A stretch of 64,000 nt of DNA from Stomoxys calcitrans (lineage: Eukaryota > Arthropoda > Insecta > Diptera > Muscidae), in the NCBI RefSeq assembly GCF_963082655.1, contig NC_081553.1, forward strand, positions 59,843,571 to 59,907,570. The letters run 5' to 3'. This document shows positions 23,788 to 33,727 of the stretch, in pieces. Position 1 is the first letter of the stretch. Each line of letters opens with the position of its first letter. The position numbers and the translations under genes are program-made. The notes under the pieces were generated by a model, which was not told the DNA's origin, made no database searches, and was given only the letters and a program-made list of their open reading frames with translations.

Positions 23788-24165
23788 AAATTTTAGCTCA
23801 AACATAAGACGCCTCCTTTTTATAGTCGAGACCAAGTGGCGTATCGTCAAGCTAAATTTGCAAATGTTGCCCATGAACATTCTACTAAGGAACAGGGGCA
23901 AACTTCTCACATCTCAATGAGTGCAGTCCGATTTAAGTTAAAGCTCAATGATAAAGGGGCCTCCTTTTTATAGCCGATTCCGAACGGCGTGCCGCAATGC
24001 GACACCTCTTTGGAGAGAAGTTTTACATGGCATAGTACCTCACAAATGTTGCCAGCATTAGGAGGGGAAAACCACCGCTGAAAATTTTTTCTGATGGTCT
24101 CGGCAGGATTCGAACCTAAGCGTTCAGCGTCATAGGCGGACATGCTAACCTCTACGCAATGTCAA
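23788..24165 (-). mobile_element. tRNA-derived SINE, copy 3, with partial second SINE
   Basis: A full-length copy covers about 23851-24165, with B box GGTTCGAATCC on the minus strand (24106-24116 reversed) and the tRNA-like 5' end near 24160. The preceding 23788-23850 repeats a middle SINE segment (CTCCTTTTTATAGTCGAGAC, plus strand) before the second copy starts with AACATTCTACTAAGGAACAG. Two SINE pieces therefore lie in tandem in the same orientation, one truncated. Confidence 0.75.
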
Positions 24166-24180
24166 TCGATTCTTTAGCCA

Positions 24181-24233
24181 AGTCATTGAAAACAGCTGAT
24201 TTAATAAAGGGAAAATAGCTGTTTTCAATGACT
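24181..24233. repeat. Perfect 17-bp inverted repeat (hairpin)
   Basis: AGTCATTGAAAACAGCT (24181-24197) and its exact reverse complement (24217-24233) are separated by 19 nt. It lies in an otherwise unassigned 97-bp spacer between a SINE and a MITE. It could be a small foldback remnant or a structured transcript. Confidence 0.8.
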
Positions 24234-24262
24234 GGGCGAACAAATCGAGTAACAACAATCTA

Positions 24263-25956
24263 TTGGGTTGCCCATAAAGTAATTGCGGATTTTTCATATA
24301 GTCTGCGTTGACAAATTTTTTCACAGCTTGTGACTCTGTAATTGCATTCTTTCTTCTGCCAGTTATCAGCTGTTACTTTTAGCTTGCTTTAGAAAAAAAG
24401 TGTAAAACAAGTAAAAAGGCGTTAAGTTCGGCCGGGCCGAACTTTGGATACCCACCACCTCGGGTATATATGTAAACCACCTTTCATCAAAATTCGGTGA
24501 AAATTTCATACCTTATACTCATATACCTCATACCGATCTGAACTATATACGACACGGATGTCGAAAACCGAACATAAGTCACTGTGTCAAATTTCAGTGA
24601 AATCGGATTCTAAATGCGCCTTTTATGGGGCCAAGACTTTAAATCGAGATATCGGTCTACATGGCAGCTATATCCATATCTGGACCGATTTGGGCCAAGT
24701 TGCATAAACATGTCGATGAACCTTAGACAAAGCACTGTCCCAAATTTCGGCGAAATCGGACAATAAATGCCTCTTTTATGGGCCCTAAACCTTAAATCCA
24801 GAGATCGGTCTATATTGCAGCTATATTCAAATCTGGACTGATCTGGGCAAAATTGAAGAAGGAAGTCGAAGAGCCTAACTAAACTCACTGTCTCAAATTT
24901 CAGCGACATCGGACAATAAATGCGTCTTTTATGGCCCCAAAACCTAAAACCTAGATATCGGTCTATATGGCAGCTATATCCAAATCTGGACCGATCTGTG
25001 CGATATTGCAAAAGTATGTCAAGGGGCTTAACTTAACTCACTGTTACAAATTTCGGGGACATCCGGCAATAAATGAGCATTTTATGGGCCCAAAACCATA
25101 AATCAAGAAATCGGTCTATATGGCAGCTATATCCAAATTTGAACCGATCTGAACCAAATTGAAGAAATATGTCAAAGGGCCTAAGACAACTCACTGTCCC
25201 AAATTTCAGCGAAATCGGACCATAAATGTGGCTTTTGTGGGCCTAAGACCCTTAACCGGAGGATCGGTGTATATGGCAGCTATATCCAAATCTGAACCGA
25301 TCTGGACCAAATTAAAGAAACATCAAAGGGCCTAAGACAACTCACTGTCCCAAATTTCAGCGAAATCGGACCATAAATGTGGTTTTTATGGGCCTTAGAC
25401 CCTAAATTAGAGGATCGGTCTATATGGCAGCTATATCCAAATCTGGGCTGATCTGAGCCAAATTGACAAAGGATGTCGAAGGGCCTAACACAACTCACTG
25501 TCCCAAATTTCAACAAAATCGAATAATAAATGTGGCTTTTATGGGCCTAAGACCCTAAATCGGCGGATCGGTCTATATGGGGGCTATATCAAGATATAGT
25601 CCGATATAGCCCATCTTCGAACTTAACCTGCTTATGGACAAAAAAAGAACCTGTGCAAAATTTCAGCTCAATATCTCTATTTTTAAAGACTGTAGCGTGA
25701 TTTCAACAGACAGAATGACAGACGGACGGACATGGCTAGATCGTCTTAGATTTTTACGCTGATCAAGAATATATATACTTTATAGGGTCGGAAATGGATA
25801 TTTCGATGTGTTGCAAACGGAATGACAAAATGAGTATACCCCCATCCTTCGGTGGTGGGTATAAAAAGTATATTTGATTAAAGTTCATTCTAAGTTTTAT
25901 TAAAAATGCAAATACTTTCTTTTAAAAAATCCGCAATTACTTTTTGGGCAACCCAA
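24263..25956 (+). mobile_element. Mariner-like MITE copy 3, split by an A-type element
   Basis: The left part starts at 24263 after TA (24261-24262) and runs to about 24407. The right part resumes at about 25863 (AAAAAGTATATTTGATTAAA) and ends GGGCAACCCAA at 25956, followed by TA (25957-25958). Joining the parts on paper matches the intact copies at 48777-49003 and 18391-18627. This gives an exact empty site for the inserted A element. Confidence 0.88.
24408..25862 (+). mobile_element. A-type DINE-1-like element, complete, ends defined by empty site
   Basis: Inserted in the A-run of the MITE sequence GTGTAAAAAAAGTATA. It starts CAAGTAAAAAGGCGTTAAGT, carries the perfect palindrome (half-site AAGTTCGGCC) and ends CCTTCGGTGGTGGGTATA. 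Inside are about six 153-bp monomers and the full tail: TTCGAACTTAACCTGCTTAT, TTTTTAAAGACTGTAGCGTG, ACGGACGGACATGGCTAGAT and ACGCTGATCAAGAATATATA. Insertion in an A/T run without a clear duplication, with a terminal hairpin about 15 bp from one tip, fits Helentron-type non-autonomous elements. It encodes no protein and would depend on an autonomous partner not seen here. Confidence 0.82.
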
Positions 25957-26935
25957 TAATATACCCATCACCATGGATCTCATTTGTTATTTTTTTTGCC
26001 CGATGTCTCTTTATAGGCAAACAAAGGATAATGGATAAAAATTGCCAAGCTATTGAAGCTATGTCACGTTATCTACCGATTCGGACCATACTTGATTTAG
26101 ATTAAAAGTCATTGTGCAAAATTTCAGCCAAATTGAATTAAAATTACACCCTCTAGAGGCTCAAGAAATAAAATCGGGAAATCGTTTAATATGGAAGCGA
26201 TATCAGGTTATGAACCGATACAGACCATATTTGGTACGTGTGTGCAAGGTCATAGAAGAAGTAGTTAAAATAATGTTGAGCCAAATCGCATAAGAATTGC
26301 GCCATCTAGAGGCTCAAAAAGTCAAATCAGAAGATTGGATTATGTAGGAGCAAGTTTTGAACCAATTTAAACCATACTTGGCATAGTTATTGCAATTCGA
26401 AATAAAAAACTTTGTTTCTATGGGAGCTGTATCAGGTTATAGACCGATTTGAACCGTGCTTAGCACTGTTGTTGAGACTCATTACAGAACACCGCATGCA
26501 AAAGTTTCAGCCTAAGCGGACAGAAATTGCGGCTTGTAAGGGCTCAAGAAGTCAAATCGGGAGATCGGTTTGTATGGGAACTAAATCAGGTTATAGACCG
26601 TACTCGGTATAGATGTTGGAAGTCATAACGGAACACTACCTGCAATATTTCAGCGAAATCGGACAAAAATTGTGGCTTTCAGGGGCTCAAGAAGTCAAAT
26701 CGGGAGATCGGTTTATATGGGAGCTATATCTAAATCTGAACCGATATCGCCCATTTGCAATCCCCAACGAACTACATCAATATTAAGTATCTGTGCAAAA
26801 TTTCAAGCGGCTAGCTTTACGCATTCGACCTCTATCGTGATTTCGACAAACGGACGGACGGCCATGGCTAAATCGAATCAGAATGTCGAGGCGATCCAGA
26901 TCAATATTTCCAAATCCTATGGTGGCGGGTATAAT
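25957..26935 (+). mobile_element. B/C-type tandem-repeat element
   Basis: Begins with a truncated head (ATACCCATCACCATGGATCT, AGGCAAACAAAGGATAATGG), has about five decayed monomers switching from B to C style, and ends with a C tail: AAGCGGCTAGCTTTACGCAT, CGGACGGACGGCCATGGCTA and ATCCTATGGTGGCGGGTATA. Non-coding. Confidence 0.65.
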
Positions 26936-27044
26936 GATGATCATGTGGTGGGCATCCACAGCGAGCATCACCAACAACAAATTCAGCGCCATCTATTGGC
27001 GGAGAGTGTTCGAAGTTGGTCATATGCTTTTCACTACTGTTTAG
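26936..27044. other. Short unassigned spacer between inverted C elements
   Basis: About 110 bp without repeat boxes, between a + C tail and a - C fragment. The C-tail sequences on both sides are inverted copies (CTAGCTTTACGCATTCGACC on the left and its near reverse complement at about 27055-27075). Confidence 0.4.
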
Positions 27045-27380
27045 ACGATATCGGTCGAACGCGTAAAGCTAGCCGCTTGAAATTTTGCACAGATGCTTAA
27101 TGTTGATGCAGGTCGTTGGGGATTGCAAATGGGCCTCATCGTTACCGATTTGGATATAGCTCCCATATAAACCGATCTACCGATTTTATTCTTGAGCCCC
27201 TAGAAACCGCAATTTTTGTCCGATTTGGCAGAAATTTTGCACATACTGTTCGGTTATGACTTCCAACAACTGTGTCAAGTACGGTCCATAACCAGATATA
27301 GCTCCCATATTGAAGCAGGGTCCATAATGGTGGGTTCCCAAGATTCGGCCCGGTCGAACTTAGCACGCCTTTACTTGTTT
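27045..27380 (-). mobile_element. C-type element, short internal-deletion copy
   Basis: On the minus strand it has the head AAGTAAAGGCGTGCTAAG with GTTCGACCGGGCCGAATCTT, then one and a half monomers and the start of the tail box (CTAGCTTTACGCGTTCGACC). The outermost tail is missing. A T-run (27378-27390) follows the head. Confidence 0.7.
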
Positions 27381-27458
27381 TTTTTTTTTCTAAAAACTCA
27401 AACTTTTTCCAAGCAAAATTTTAACAATTAGTAATGCAAATTGGCATTGAAAAAATTT

Positions 27459-27464
27459 TTTATT
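27459..27464 (-). terminator. Poly(A) signal of the NPC2-like gene
   Basis: AATAAA on the minus strand, 80 nt downstream of the stop codon, in an A/T-rich 3' region. It is the nearest canonical signal after the stop. Confidence 0.6.
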
Positions 27465-27543
27465 TTAATTTTTCTTTCAATTCTTTACAATATTCAAACA
27501 CAACTCAACAACATCTGCTTGTTCTTCGTTTTTTGCTTCTCAC

Positions 27544-28002
27544 TTAACGAATCAATTTGATGTCATGGGTGAAACAGCATTGTTCGCCACTGGGAGCCTT
27601 AAGGGTCCATTTAATGGTGTAGGCATTCAGGGGGAATTTCTTGTCAATGGGAATTTCCACTTTGTACGTCTGTTGTTGACCATTAGTCACAGGGCAATTG
27701 GTGTATTTACAAGCCTCTCTGTCCATTGAGATCAAAGGTAACTCTTGGCCATCGGGTCTCACCCAGTTCAAGGAAGCAGACAAAGTATCAGCATTAAATT
27801 CGGGAGTGAAATCCAATTCCAAGGTGGCAGGTTGACGACGTTTTAGGGTGCAGCCAGCATTGGGATTATCTCTGGCACAGGGATCCACACGAACTTCAGC
27901 CAATTGGCATTGATTGACACTGCAGGCCCGGAATGGAACCACTTCGGCCATTGCAATACCCACTAAGGCCAATAGTGCCACCAAAGATTTGTTGGAATAC
28001 AT
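27544..28002 (-). CDS. NPC2-like secreted ML-domain lipid-binding protein
   Basis: The 152-residue product is an MD-2-related lipid-recognition (ML) protein of the NPC2 family, small secreted or lysosomal proteins that bind sterols and other lipids. Residues 1-19 (MYSNKSLVALLALVGIAMA) form a signal peptide with predicted cleavage before EVVPF. The mature part has the family pattern: FRACSV near the start, DPC and GC before a basic KRR stretch, a central EACKYTNCPV, YKVEIPI, and a C-terminal GEQCCFTHDIKLI. There are eight cysteines, two more than the usual six. I chose the second in-frame ATG (28002) because it starts the signal peptide and lies just downstream of a good core promoter; the upstream ATG at 28044 would put 14 polar residues in front. 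The frame is intact, without introns. Insects have several NPC2 paralogues, and I cannot assign this one. It is the only host gene I can support in the window. Confidence 0.92.
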   Translation of the reverse strand: MYSNKSLVALLALVGIAMAEVVPFRACSVNQCQLAEVRVDPCARDNPNAGCTLKRRQPATLELDFTPEFNADTLSASLNWVRPDGQELPLISMDREACKYTNCPVTNGQQQTYKVEIPIDKKFPLNAYTIKWTLKAPSGEQCCFTHDIKLIR

Positions 28003-28054
28003 TTTGTTTTGGATTTCCACAACACACGTCTGTTCACTAGGCAAGAACGCAAGA

Positions 28055-28091
28055 AAATGATTCTTTGGAAATTTTTGTATTTAATTTTATA
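28055..28091 (-). promoter_or_regulatory. Core promoter of the NPC2-like gene (TATA and Inr)
   Basis: On the minus strand TATAAAAT lies at 28091-28084. An initiator-like TCATTT lies at 28060-28055, with its A at 28058. The first T of the TATA box is 33 bp upstream of that A, the usual spacing. This predicts a 5' UTR of about 56 nt to the ATG at 28002. Confidence 0.6.
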
Positions 28092-28099
28092 TTTTCAAT

Positions 28100-28499
28100 T
28101 GGCATTTATTTCAATTCTCCTCTAGCGAGGGACTTTTTCTTATTGGTGTAGAGTTTTTTTTTTTGTTTTTTTTTGCCTGACCTTTTTGATGTCTCTCGGC
28201 AACGTTGGCTGGAGATAAGCAGTCATCATTTCTTATCGCTGTCTCGCTTATATTAAATAATGGATTCAGGTCTCTGACTACATTAAGATTATGTTCTAGC
28301 GGGTTTCGAATCTCTCTTTTTTGTTCTTATCAGGAAATGTTCGAATTGAGATTGAGTGAAGAAAAAGTATAAAAAGGGACAGTTCTTTTGAAAAGTCTCC
28401 AATTTTTGGAAGCCAGTGAAATTCATAAGTTTTTGTTTTTTTTTTGGAATATTGATAAAGATTTTCTTACATCATACAAGGCCTTAGAATGATATGAAA
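28100..28499. other. Upstream region of the NPC2-like gene
   Basis: Unique sequence, probably holding the gene's upstream control. It contains T-runs at 28148-28172 and repeated CTTATC/GATAAG motifs (for example TTCTTATCGCTG and GGAGATAAGC near 28212-28240 and TTCTTATCAGG near 28324-28334). GATAAG is the GATA-factor site known to act in insect gut and fat body. A plus-strand TATAAAAAGG at 28368-28377 has no gene behind it that I can recognise. Confidence 0.4.
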
Positions 28500-28770
28500 T
28501 GTTATACAGTGAAAGAAGGAAGACGACACATCGATTGTTGGACAAATTTATGTTTCAAGCTTGGTTGGGATGATATAGTGGGAGAAATACTAGCCAAGTT
28601 AAAATTTTTTTTTCGGTACATAAGACTACGAGCGCATTTATGCAGAAAAGGTGCGGCCAGTTACAGCATGTGTAGAGCCTGTAGAGAAGATATTAAGACA
28701 TTGGAACAAATCATTGCCCGTCTATTGCAGCTTATCGACTAAGACACTTGGGTGTTGTTACGAGATCTGA
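28500..28770 (+). pseudogene. LINE C-terminal zinc-knuckle remnant
   Basis: The plus frame from 28494 contains LRAHLCRKGAASYSMCRAC followed by REDIKTLEQIIARL. This resembles the C-terminal CxxC...H...C segment of R1/LOA-type LINE proteins, also seen at 52960-53366 in this window. It is short, lacks the rest of the protein and is presumably dead. Confidence 0.5.
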
Positions 28771-28788
28771 ACCATCTTAGAGGCATAC

Positions 28789-29884
28789 AAGTAAAAGCGT
28801 GCTAAGTTCGTCCGGGCCGAATCTTATATACCCTCCACCATGGATCGCATTTGTCGAGTTCTTTTCCCGGCATCTCTTCTTTGGCAAAAAAGGATATAAG
28901 AAAAGATTTGCTCTGCTATTAGAGCGATATCAAGATATGGTCCGGTTTGGAGCACAATTAAATTATATGTTGGAGACCTGAGTAAAATGTCAGCCAATTC
29001 GAATAAGAATTGCGCCCTTTGGGGGCTCAAGAAGTCAAATAGAGAGATCGATCATATGGGAGGTGTATCAGGCTATAGACCGATTCAGACCATAATAAAC
29101 ACGTACGTTAATGGTCATGAGAGGATCAGTCGTACAAAATGTCAGGCAAATCGGATAATAATTGCGACCTCTAGAGGCTCAAGAAGTCAAGACCCAAGAT
29201 CGGTTTGTATAACAGCTATATCAGGTTATTGGCCGATTTGAACCATACATAGCACATTTGTTGGATATTATAACAAAACATGTCATGCAAAATTTCATTC
29301 TAATCGGATAAGAATTGCGCCCTCTAGAGGCTCAAGAACTCAAGACCCAAGATCGGTTTATATGGCAGCTATATCAGGTTATTGACTGATTTGAACCATA
29401 CTTATCACAGTTGTTGGATATCATAACAAAATACTTCGTGCAAAAATTCATTCAAATCGGATAAGAATTGCGCCCTCTAGAGGCTCAAAAAGTCAAGATC
29501 CCAGATCGGTTTATATGACAGCTATATAAGGTTATGAACCGATTTGAACCATACTTGGCACAGTTGTTCGAAACCATAACAAAACACGTCGTTCAAAATA
29601 TAATTCCAATTGGATAAGAATTGCGCCCTCTAGAGGCTCAAGAAGTCAAGACCCAAGATCGGTTTATATGGCAGCTATATCAGGTTACAAACCGATTCGA
29701 ACCATACTTAGCACCGTTGTTGGAAATCAAACCAAAACACGTCGTGCAGAATTTCATTCCAATCAGATAAGAATTGCACACTCTAGAGGCTCAAGAAGTC
29801 AAGACCCAAGATCGGTTTATATGACAGCTATATGACAGGTTATGGACCGCATGGTAACAAAGTAATACCGCATGGTATGGATGA
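28789..29884 (+). mobile_element. B-type DINE-1-like element, tail missing
   Basis: The head ACAAGTAAAAGCGTGCTAAG, near-palindrome GTTCGTCCGGGCCGAAT and ATACCCTCCACCATGGATCG are followed by GGCAAAAAAGGATATAAG. Six monomers with GCGCCCTCTAGAGGCTCAAG follow. The array stops at about 29845 and abuts a C-type head in the same orientation. No tail box is present. Confidence 0.7.
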
Positions 29885-30233
29885 AATATAAAAGAAGCGT
29901 GCTAAGTTAGGACGGGTCGAACCCACCATCAAGGATTCTGGCGTATACAAAATAAATTTAGTTGAAGGGCATAATTTTATTCTACATTCCCAACTTCTGT
30001 CAAACCAACAAAAATGAAAGCTTCTACGAACCGAACAAAGAAAATCGAAAGACCGGTTTATATGGGAATTATATTGGGTTATAGACTGATTTAGACCATA
30101 TTTGGCACAGTTGTTGGAAGTTATAATTGAACACCGCATGCCAACCTTCAGCCAAATCGGACAAAAAATCCGGCTTGTAAGGACTTAAGAAGTCAAATCG
30201 GGATATCGTTTTACATGGGAGCTATATCAGGGT
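29885..30233 (+). repeat. C-type element head and monomers, cut by LINE copy 2
   Basis: AAGAAGCGTGCTAAG then a decayed palindrome is followed by two monomers (CCGGTTTATATGGGAATTAT, TTGGCACAGTTGTTGGAAGT). It ends GGGAGCTATATCAG exactly where the LINE reverse transcriptase begins. Confidence 0.6.
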
Positions 30234-31880
30234 TCTTGAAAATTTAGACGTAAATAAATCCCTGGGCCCGAATGGCATATCAACACATGTCTTACGCAAG
30301 TGTTCTTCGACGCTCGCTCGTCCATTACGCAAACTTTTTAACCTTGCCTACCGTGAGAGGAGTCTCCCCAGCGCATTGGAAGGTTTCGAACGTTCAGCCA
30401 ATACCCAAGAAGGGTGAGGCCAAAAATCCTGCGAATTATCGGCCAACTGCGATATGTTCCGCTCTCTCCAAGGTCATGGAGAGTATGGCTAATCACCATC
30501 TAGTGAGGTGTTTAGGGTCTAATGGCCTTTTTAGCGCCCAATAGTATGGCTTCCGCAGAAATCGCTCTACTGGCGACCTCATGGCACTTCTGTCGGAACG
30601 CTGGAGTCGCTCAATCCACCAGTTTGGTAAGACTAAGGTTGTGGCTCTGGATATCTCCAAGGCATTTGATAAGGTCTGGCACGGTGCACTACTATCAAAG
30701 CTTGTCGCATTTGGTGTCGGTAATGGCTTCGATCGATTTATTTCGAGCTTTCTCAGAGATCGCACTATTCGAGTCGTTATAGATGGGTTCTCATCCAATG
30801 AGTACAAATTGAGCGCAGGTGTACCCCAGGGCTCTGTTCTTTCTCTTTCTCCTTCTCTTTTTCTAATTTTCAACCACGATCTGTTGGGTCAGACATTGAA
30901 TCCGATCTACTCATTTGCGGATGACAGTGATCTCTGTCATTCGTACTCATTCGACCATAGGTTGAGCCTTCGAGAGATTGACTACAAAAGGCGGGATATG
31001 GACGGATACACTCCGCCAGGATTTGCTGGCCATTTCGGAGTGGGGTCGAATCAATCGAGTCGATTTTAATGCACGGAAGACTCAGTGCTGCTTGTTGTCA
31101 CATAAACGATTCGCTGACCCATTACCATCATCTTCGTCCAACAACGGTGTAGATGTTGAGCAATTAGAAGCTCTTGATGTTCTGGGCATGAAAATACAAA
31201 GTGATGTCCGTTGAGCTAAACATGTATTTGAAGTGTCGAAAGAAGCATTCAAGTGTTTAGGCTTCCCTCACTCCGTCTGATCTCCTTTACATCTACACTA
31301 CTTTCATAAGGCCGAAAATGGAGTACAACTCACATGTATGGGCAGGAGCTTCAAAATCATCTCTGGAGCTACTGGACCGTGTAAAGAGGAGAACAATGGC
31401 GTTGATTTGCGACAGTGGTGTATCCAACTCTATTGCCTCCCTTCATCATCGTCGCAATGTGGGTTGTTTGGCGTTGTTCTATCCGTACTTTCATGGTGTG
31501 TGTTCGTCTGATATTAGTCTTCTTATTCCCGTATAAGGATGTATGTCAGGGATGCTAGACATTCCAGGAACTCACACCCGTTTGTAATTTATTGGCCAGC
31601 GGATGGCACAATTAAAGAGAGCATTCTTATTTCGGCCGAACCGTTCGTATGTGGCCGAACCGCACTAGCAGTCAGAAGGTGTTCCACTTTAGGTTCTCAT
31701 TTCTTTGACAACCTGTCTTATTTAGCCGATGTGAACATTCGCAAGTTATTGGGCATTTTAAAGCGATCTGGATGGTTCAACGGTAGGAACTGGAAGGCAT
31801 CTTCCTTCTTCTGTTCCTGTGGTATCACAATGGACGAAAACGTCTAAGTGAGTCCGATGGCAGACTCCCACTTAAACCTG
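30234..31880 (+). pseudogene. Non-LTR retrotransposon reverse transcriptase, copy 2 (broken)
   Basis: The same family as the copy at 12877-14165, but longer at the 3' end. Segments in order: NKSLGPNGIS; AICSALSKVMESMANHHLVR; a stop, then YGFRRNRSTGDLMALLSERW; VALDISKAFDKVWHGALL; AGVPQGSVLSLSP with a small duplication (the usual form is SPxLF); FADD at 30914-30925; then after frameshifts GRINRVDFNARKTQCCLLSH, MEYNSHVWAGASKSSLELLD with VKRRTMALI, and SLHHRRNVGCLALFYPYFHG. The order matches RT plus the C-terminal region of CR1/Jockey-like LINEs. At least three frameshifts or stops make it non-functional. The flanks are a C element in + orientation on the left and, after 240 bp, one in - orientation on the right. 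Confidence 0.88.
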
Positions 31881-32124
31881 ACCTAACCTACCAACGATAT
31901 TGTGCGCTTTGTAGATGGGGTGATGAGATATGAAAGTGTGATTCATTTGGCCAAGAGGTTTTATGATATGTATTTTGGAAACCTTTTACAATTTCTTTCA
32001 ATTTTGACATTTTACAAGATTATATACACAGCTGAACCTAGGTACTTATATGATAGGTGTTTTTTCGAGACCTGCCAGGTTAAACGTTATTACACCAATA
32101 AGATATCGGTATTTCATTTGTGAA
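31881..32124. other. Unassigned spacer after LINE copy 2
   Basis: AT-rich, no recognised motif. A 73-codon plus frame (31902-32123) has no family resemblance that I can see. It may be LINE 3' sequence or part of an inverted C element. Confidence 0.35.
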
Positions 32125-33043
32125 AGGCAATTTTATACAGATACTTAATATCGATGTAGATCGTTGGGGATTGAAAATGGGCCATATCGGTTCAGATTTA
32201 GATATGGCTCCCATATAAACCGATCTCCGGATTTGACTTCTTAAACCCCTGGAAGGAACACTTTTTGTCCGATTTGGTTGAAATTTGGATATGGTGTTCT
32301 TTTATGGCTTCCAACAACCGTGCCATGTACGGTCCACATCGGTATATAACCTGATATAGCTGCCATATGAACCGTTCTCTCCATTTGACTTCTTGAGCCA
32401 ATGAAAGGAACACTTTTTGTCCGATTTGGATGAAATTTTTCATGTGGTGTTCCTTTATGACTTCCAACAACCGTGCCAGATACGGTCCAAATCGGTATAT
32501 AATCTGATATAGCTCACATATAAACCGATCTCCAGTTTTGACTTCTTGAGCCCTTACATGCCACAATTTTCGTTCGATTTGGCTGAAATTAAGCACATAA
32601 TGTTCTGTTATGACTCCCAACAATTGTGTCAAGTCCAAATCGATCTATTACCTGATATAGCTCCCATATATACCGATCTCCCGATTTTACTTCTTGAGCC
32701 CTTACATGCCACAATTTTCGTTCGATTTGGCTGAAATTTTGCATGTAGTGTTCTGTTATGACTTCCAATAACTGTGCCAAGTACGGCCCGTATCGGTCTA
32801 TTACCTGATATAGCTCCCATATAAATCGATTGCCCGATTTGACTTCTTGAAACCCTGGAAGCCGCAATTTTTGTCCTATTTGGCTGAAAATTTGCACATA
32901 GTGTTCTGTTATGACTCTCAATAACTGTGCCAAGTTCGGTTCAGATCGGTTTATAACCTGACATTGCTCCCATATTTTAGCAGAATCTAAGGTGGTGGGT
33001 TCCCATGATTCGTCCCGGTAGAACTTAGCTCTTTTGCTTGTTC
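32125..33043 (-). mobile_element. C-type DINE-1-like element, tail partial
   Basis: The minus-strand head at about 33000-33043 (AGCAAAAGAGCTAAG, GTTCTACCGGGACGAATC) is followed by five monomers with GAGATCGGTTTATATG and GTCATAACAGAACA boxes. It ends at the first part of the tail. The long minus frames at 32198-32638 and 32589-33053 are monomer artefacts (153 bp is 51 codons). Confidence 0.7.
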
Positions 33044-33727
33044 TTTTTCGCATAACTTGCAGCTCTGATAGGCAACAAAATTATCTCGCAAGATGTCATC
33101 TCATCTTCTTGGAATTATTATGAACTACCATTGCTATTTTAACATAACCTTGTATGACTAACAGTTATACCCTTGCATCTGGCCATTATACTAATCATTT
33201 ATGGACTTCATCACATCCTTTGAAGTGCTCTCGATAAACAGACCAAATAATTTGGCAACATTCCGCAAGGATACCAAAGGAACCAAAGCAAATTACCACT
33301 AGCCCACACATATCATGTGCTGCAGCATGCTAACAATTGCTTTTTGTCTTTTCTTCATACTTTTTGGCAAAATGCATTCTTTTAGTTTAAGAATGCCATA
33401 CATGAGCCGAAAATCATAAATGCCATCATAATTTTAGTTAAATTATTTTTACTTACTTTTTTTGCTGCTTGTACTCTCTTTTACTCTGTCTTTGGAAAAA
33501 TTGTTAAGTGTTAAAAGGACACATAACATTATGGCAACAACACCAAGAACATGAGGTTTGGTGGCATCAACATTAAAATGTGTTGTTATGATGGCAATAA
33601 TAATGACAGCAACAGCACTAACAGTGGCAACAAATGAGTCTGCTACCACATTAAGTCAATACAATGACACTGCCGTATACCACAGTTTGGGGGATTGAAA
33701 TGGGAGAGGTTTAAATTTGATTCAAAA
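33044..33727. other. Intergenic DNA, one weak open frame
   Basis: AT-rich unique sequence. A 66-codon minus frame at 33449-33649 encodes two hydrophobic stretches (AVAVIIIAIITT, VLGVVAIMLCVLLTL). The underlying DNA is low-complexity CAACA/ATGGCAATAAT sequence, which gives such residues by chance. I do not call it a gene. Confidence 0.45.

Noticed and set aside
24610..25011. 133-codon minus frame
   Set aside because: Lies wholly in A-type monomers; peptide repeats (SRFGYSCHIDRSLDLR-like) at the monomer period.
28368..28377. Plus-strand TATA box divergent to the NPC2-like gene
   Set aside because: No initiator at the usual distance and only a LINE remnant follows; no gene for it to drive.
33449..33649. 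66-codon minus frame with two hydrophobic segments
   Set aside because: Encoded by low-complexity CAACA/AATAAT DNA, which produces V/I/A-rich text by chance; no start context or conservation evidence.
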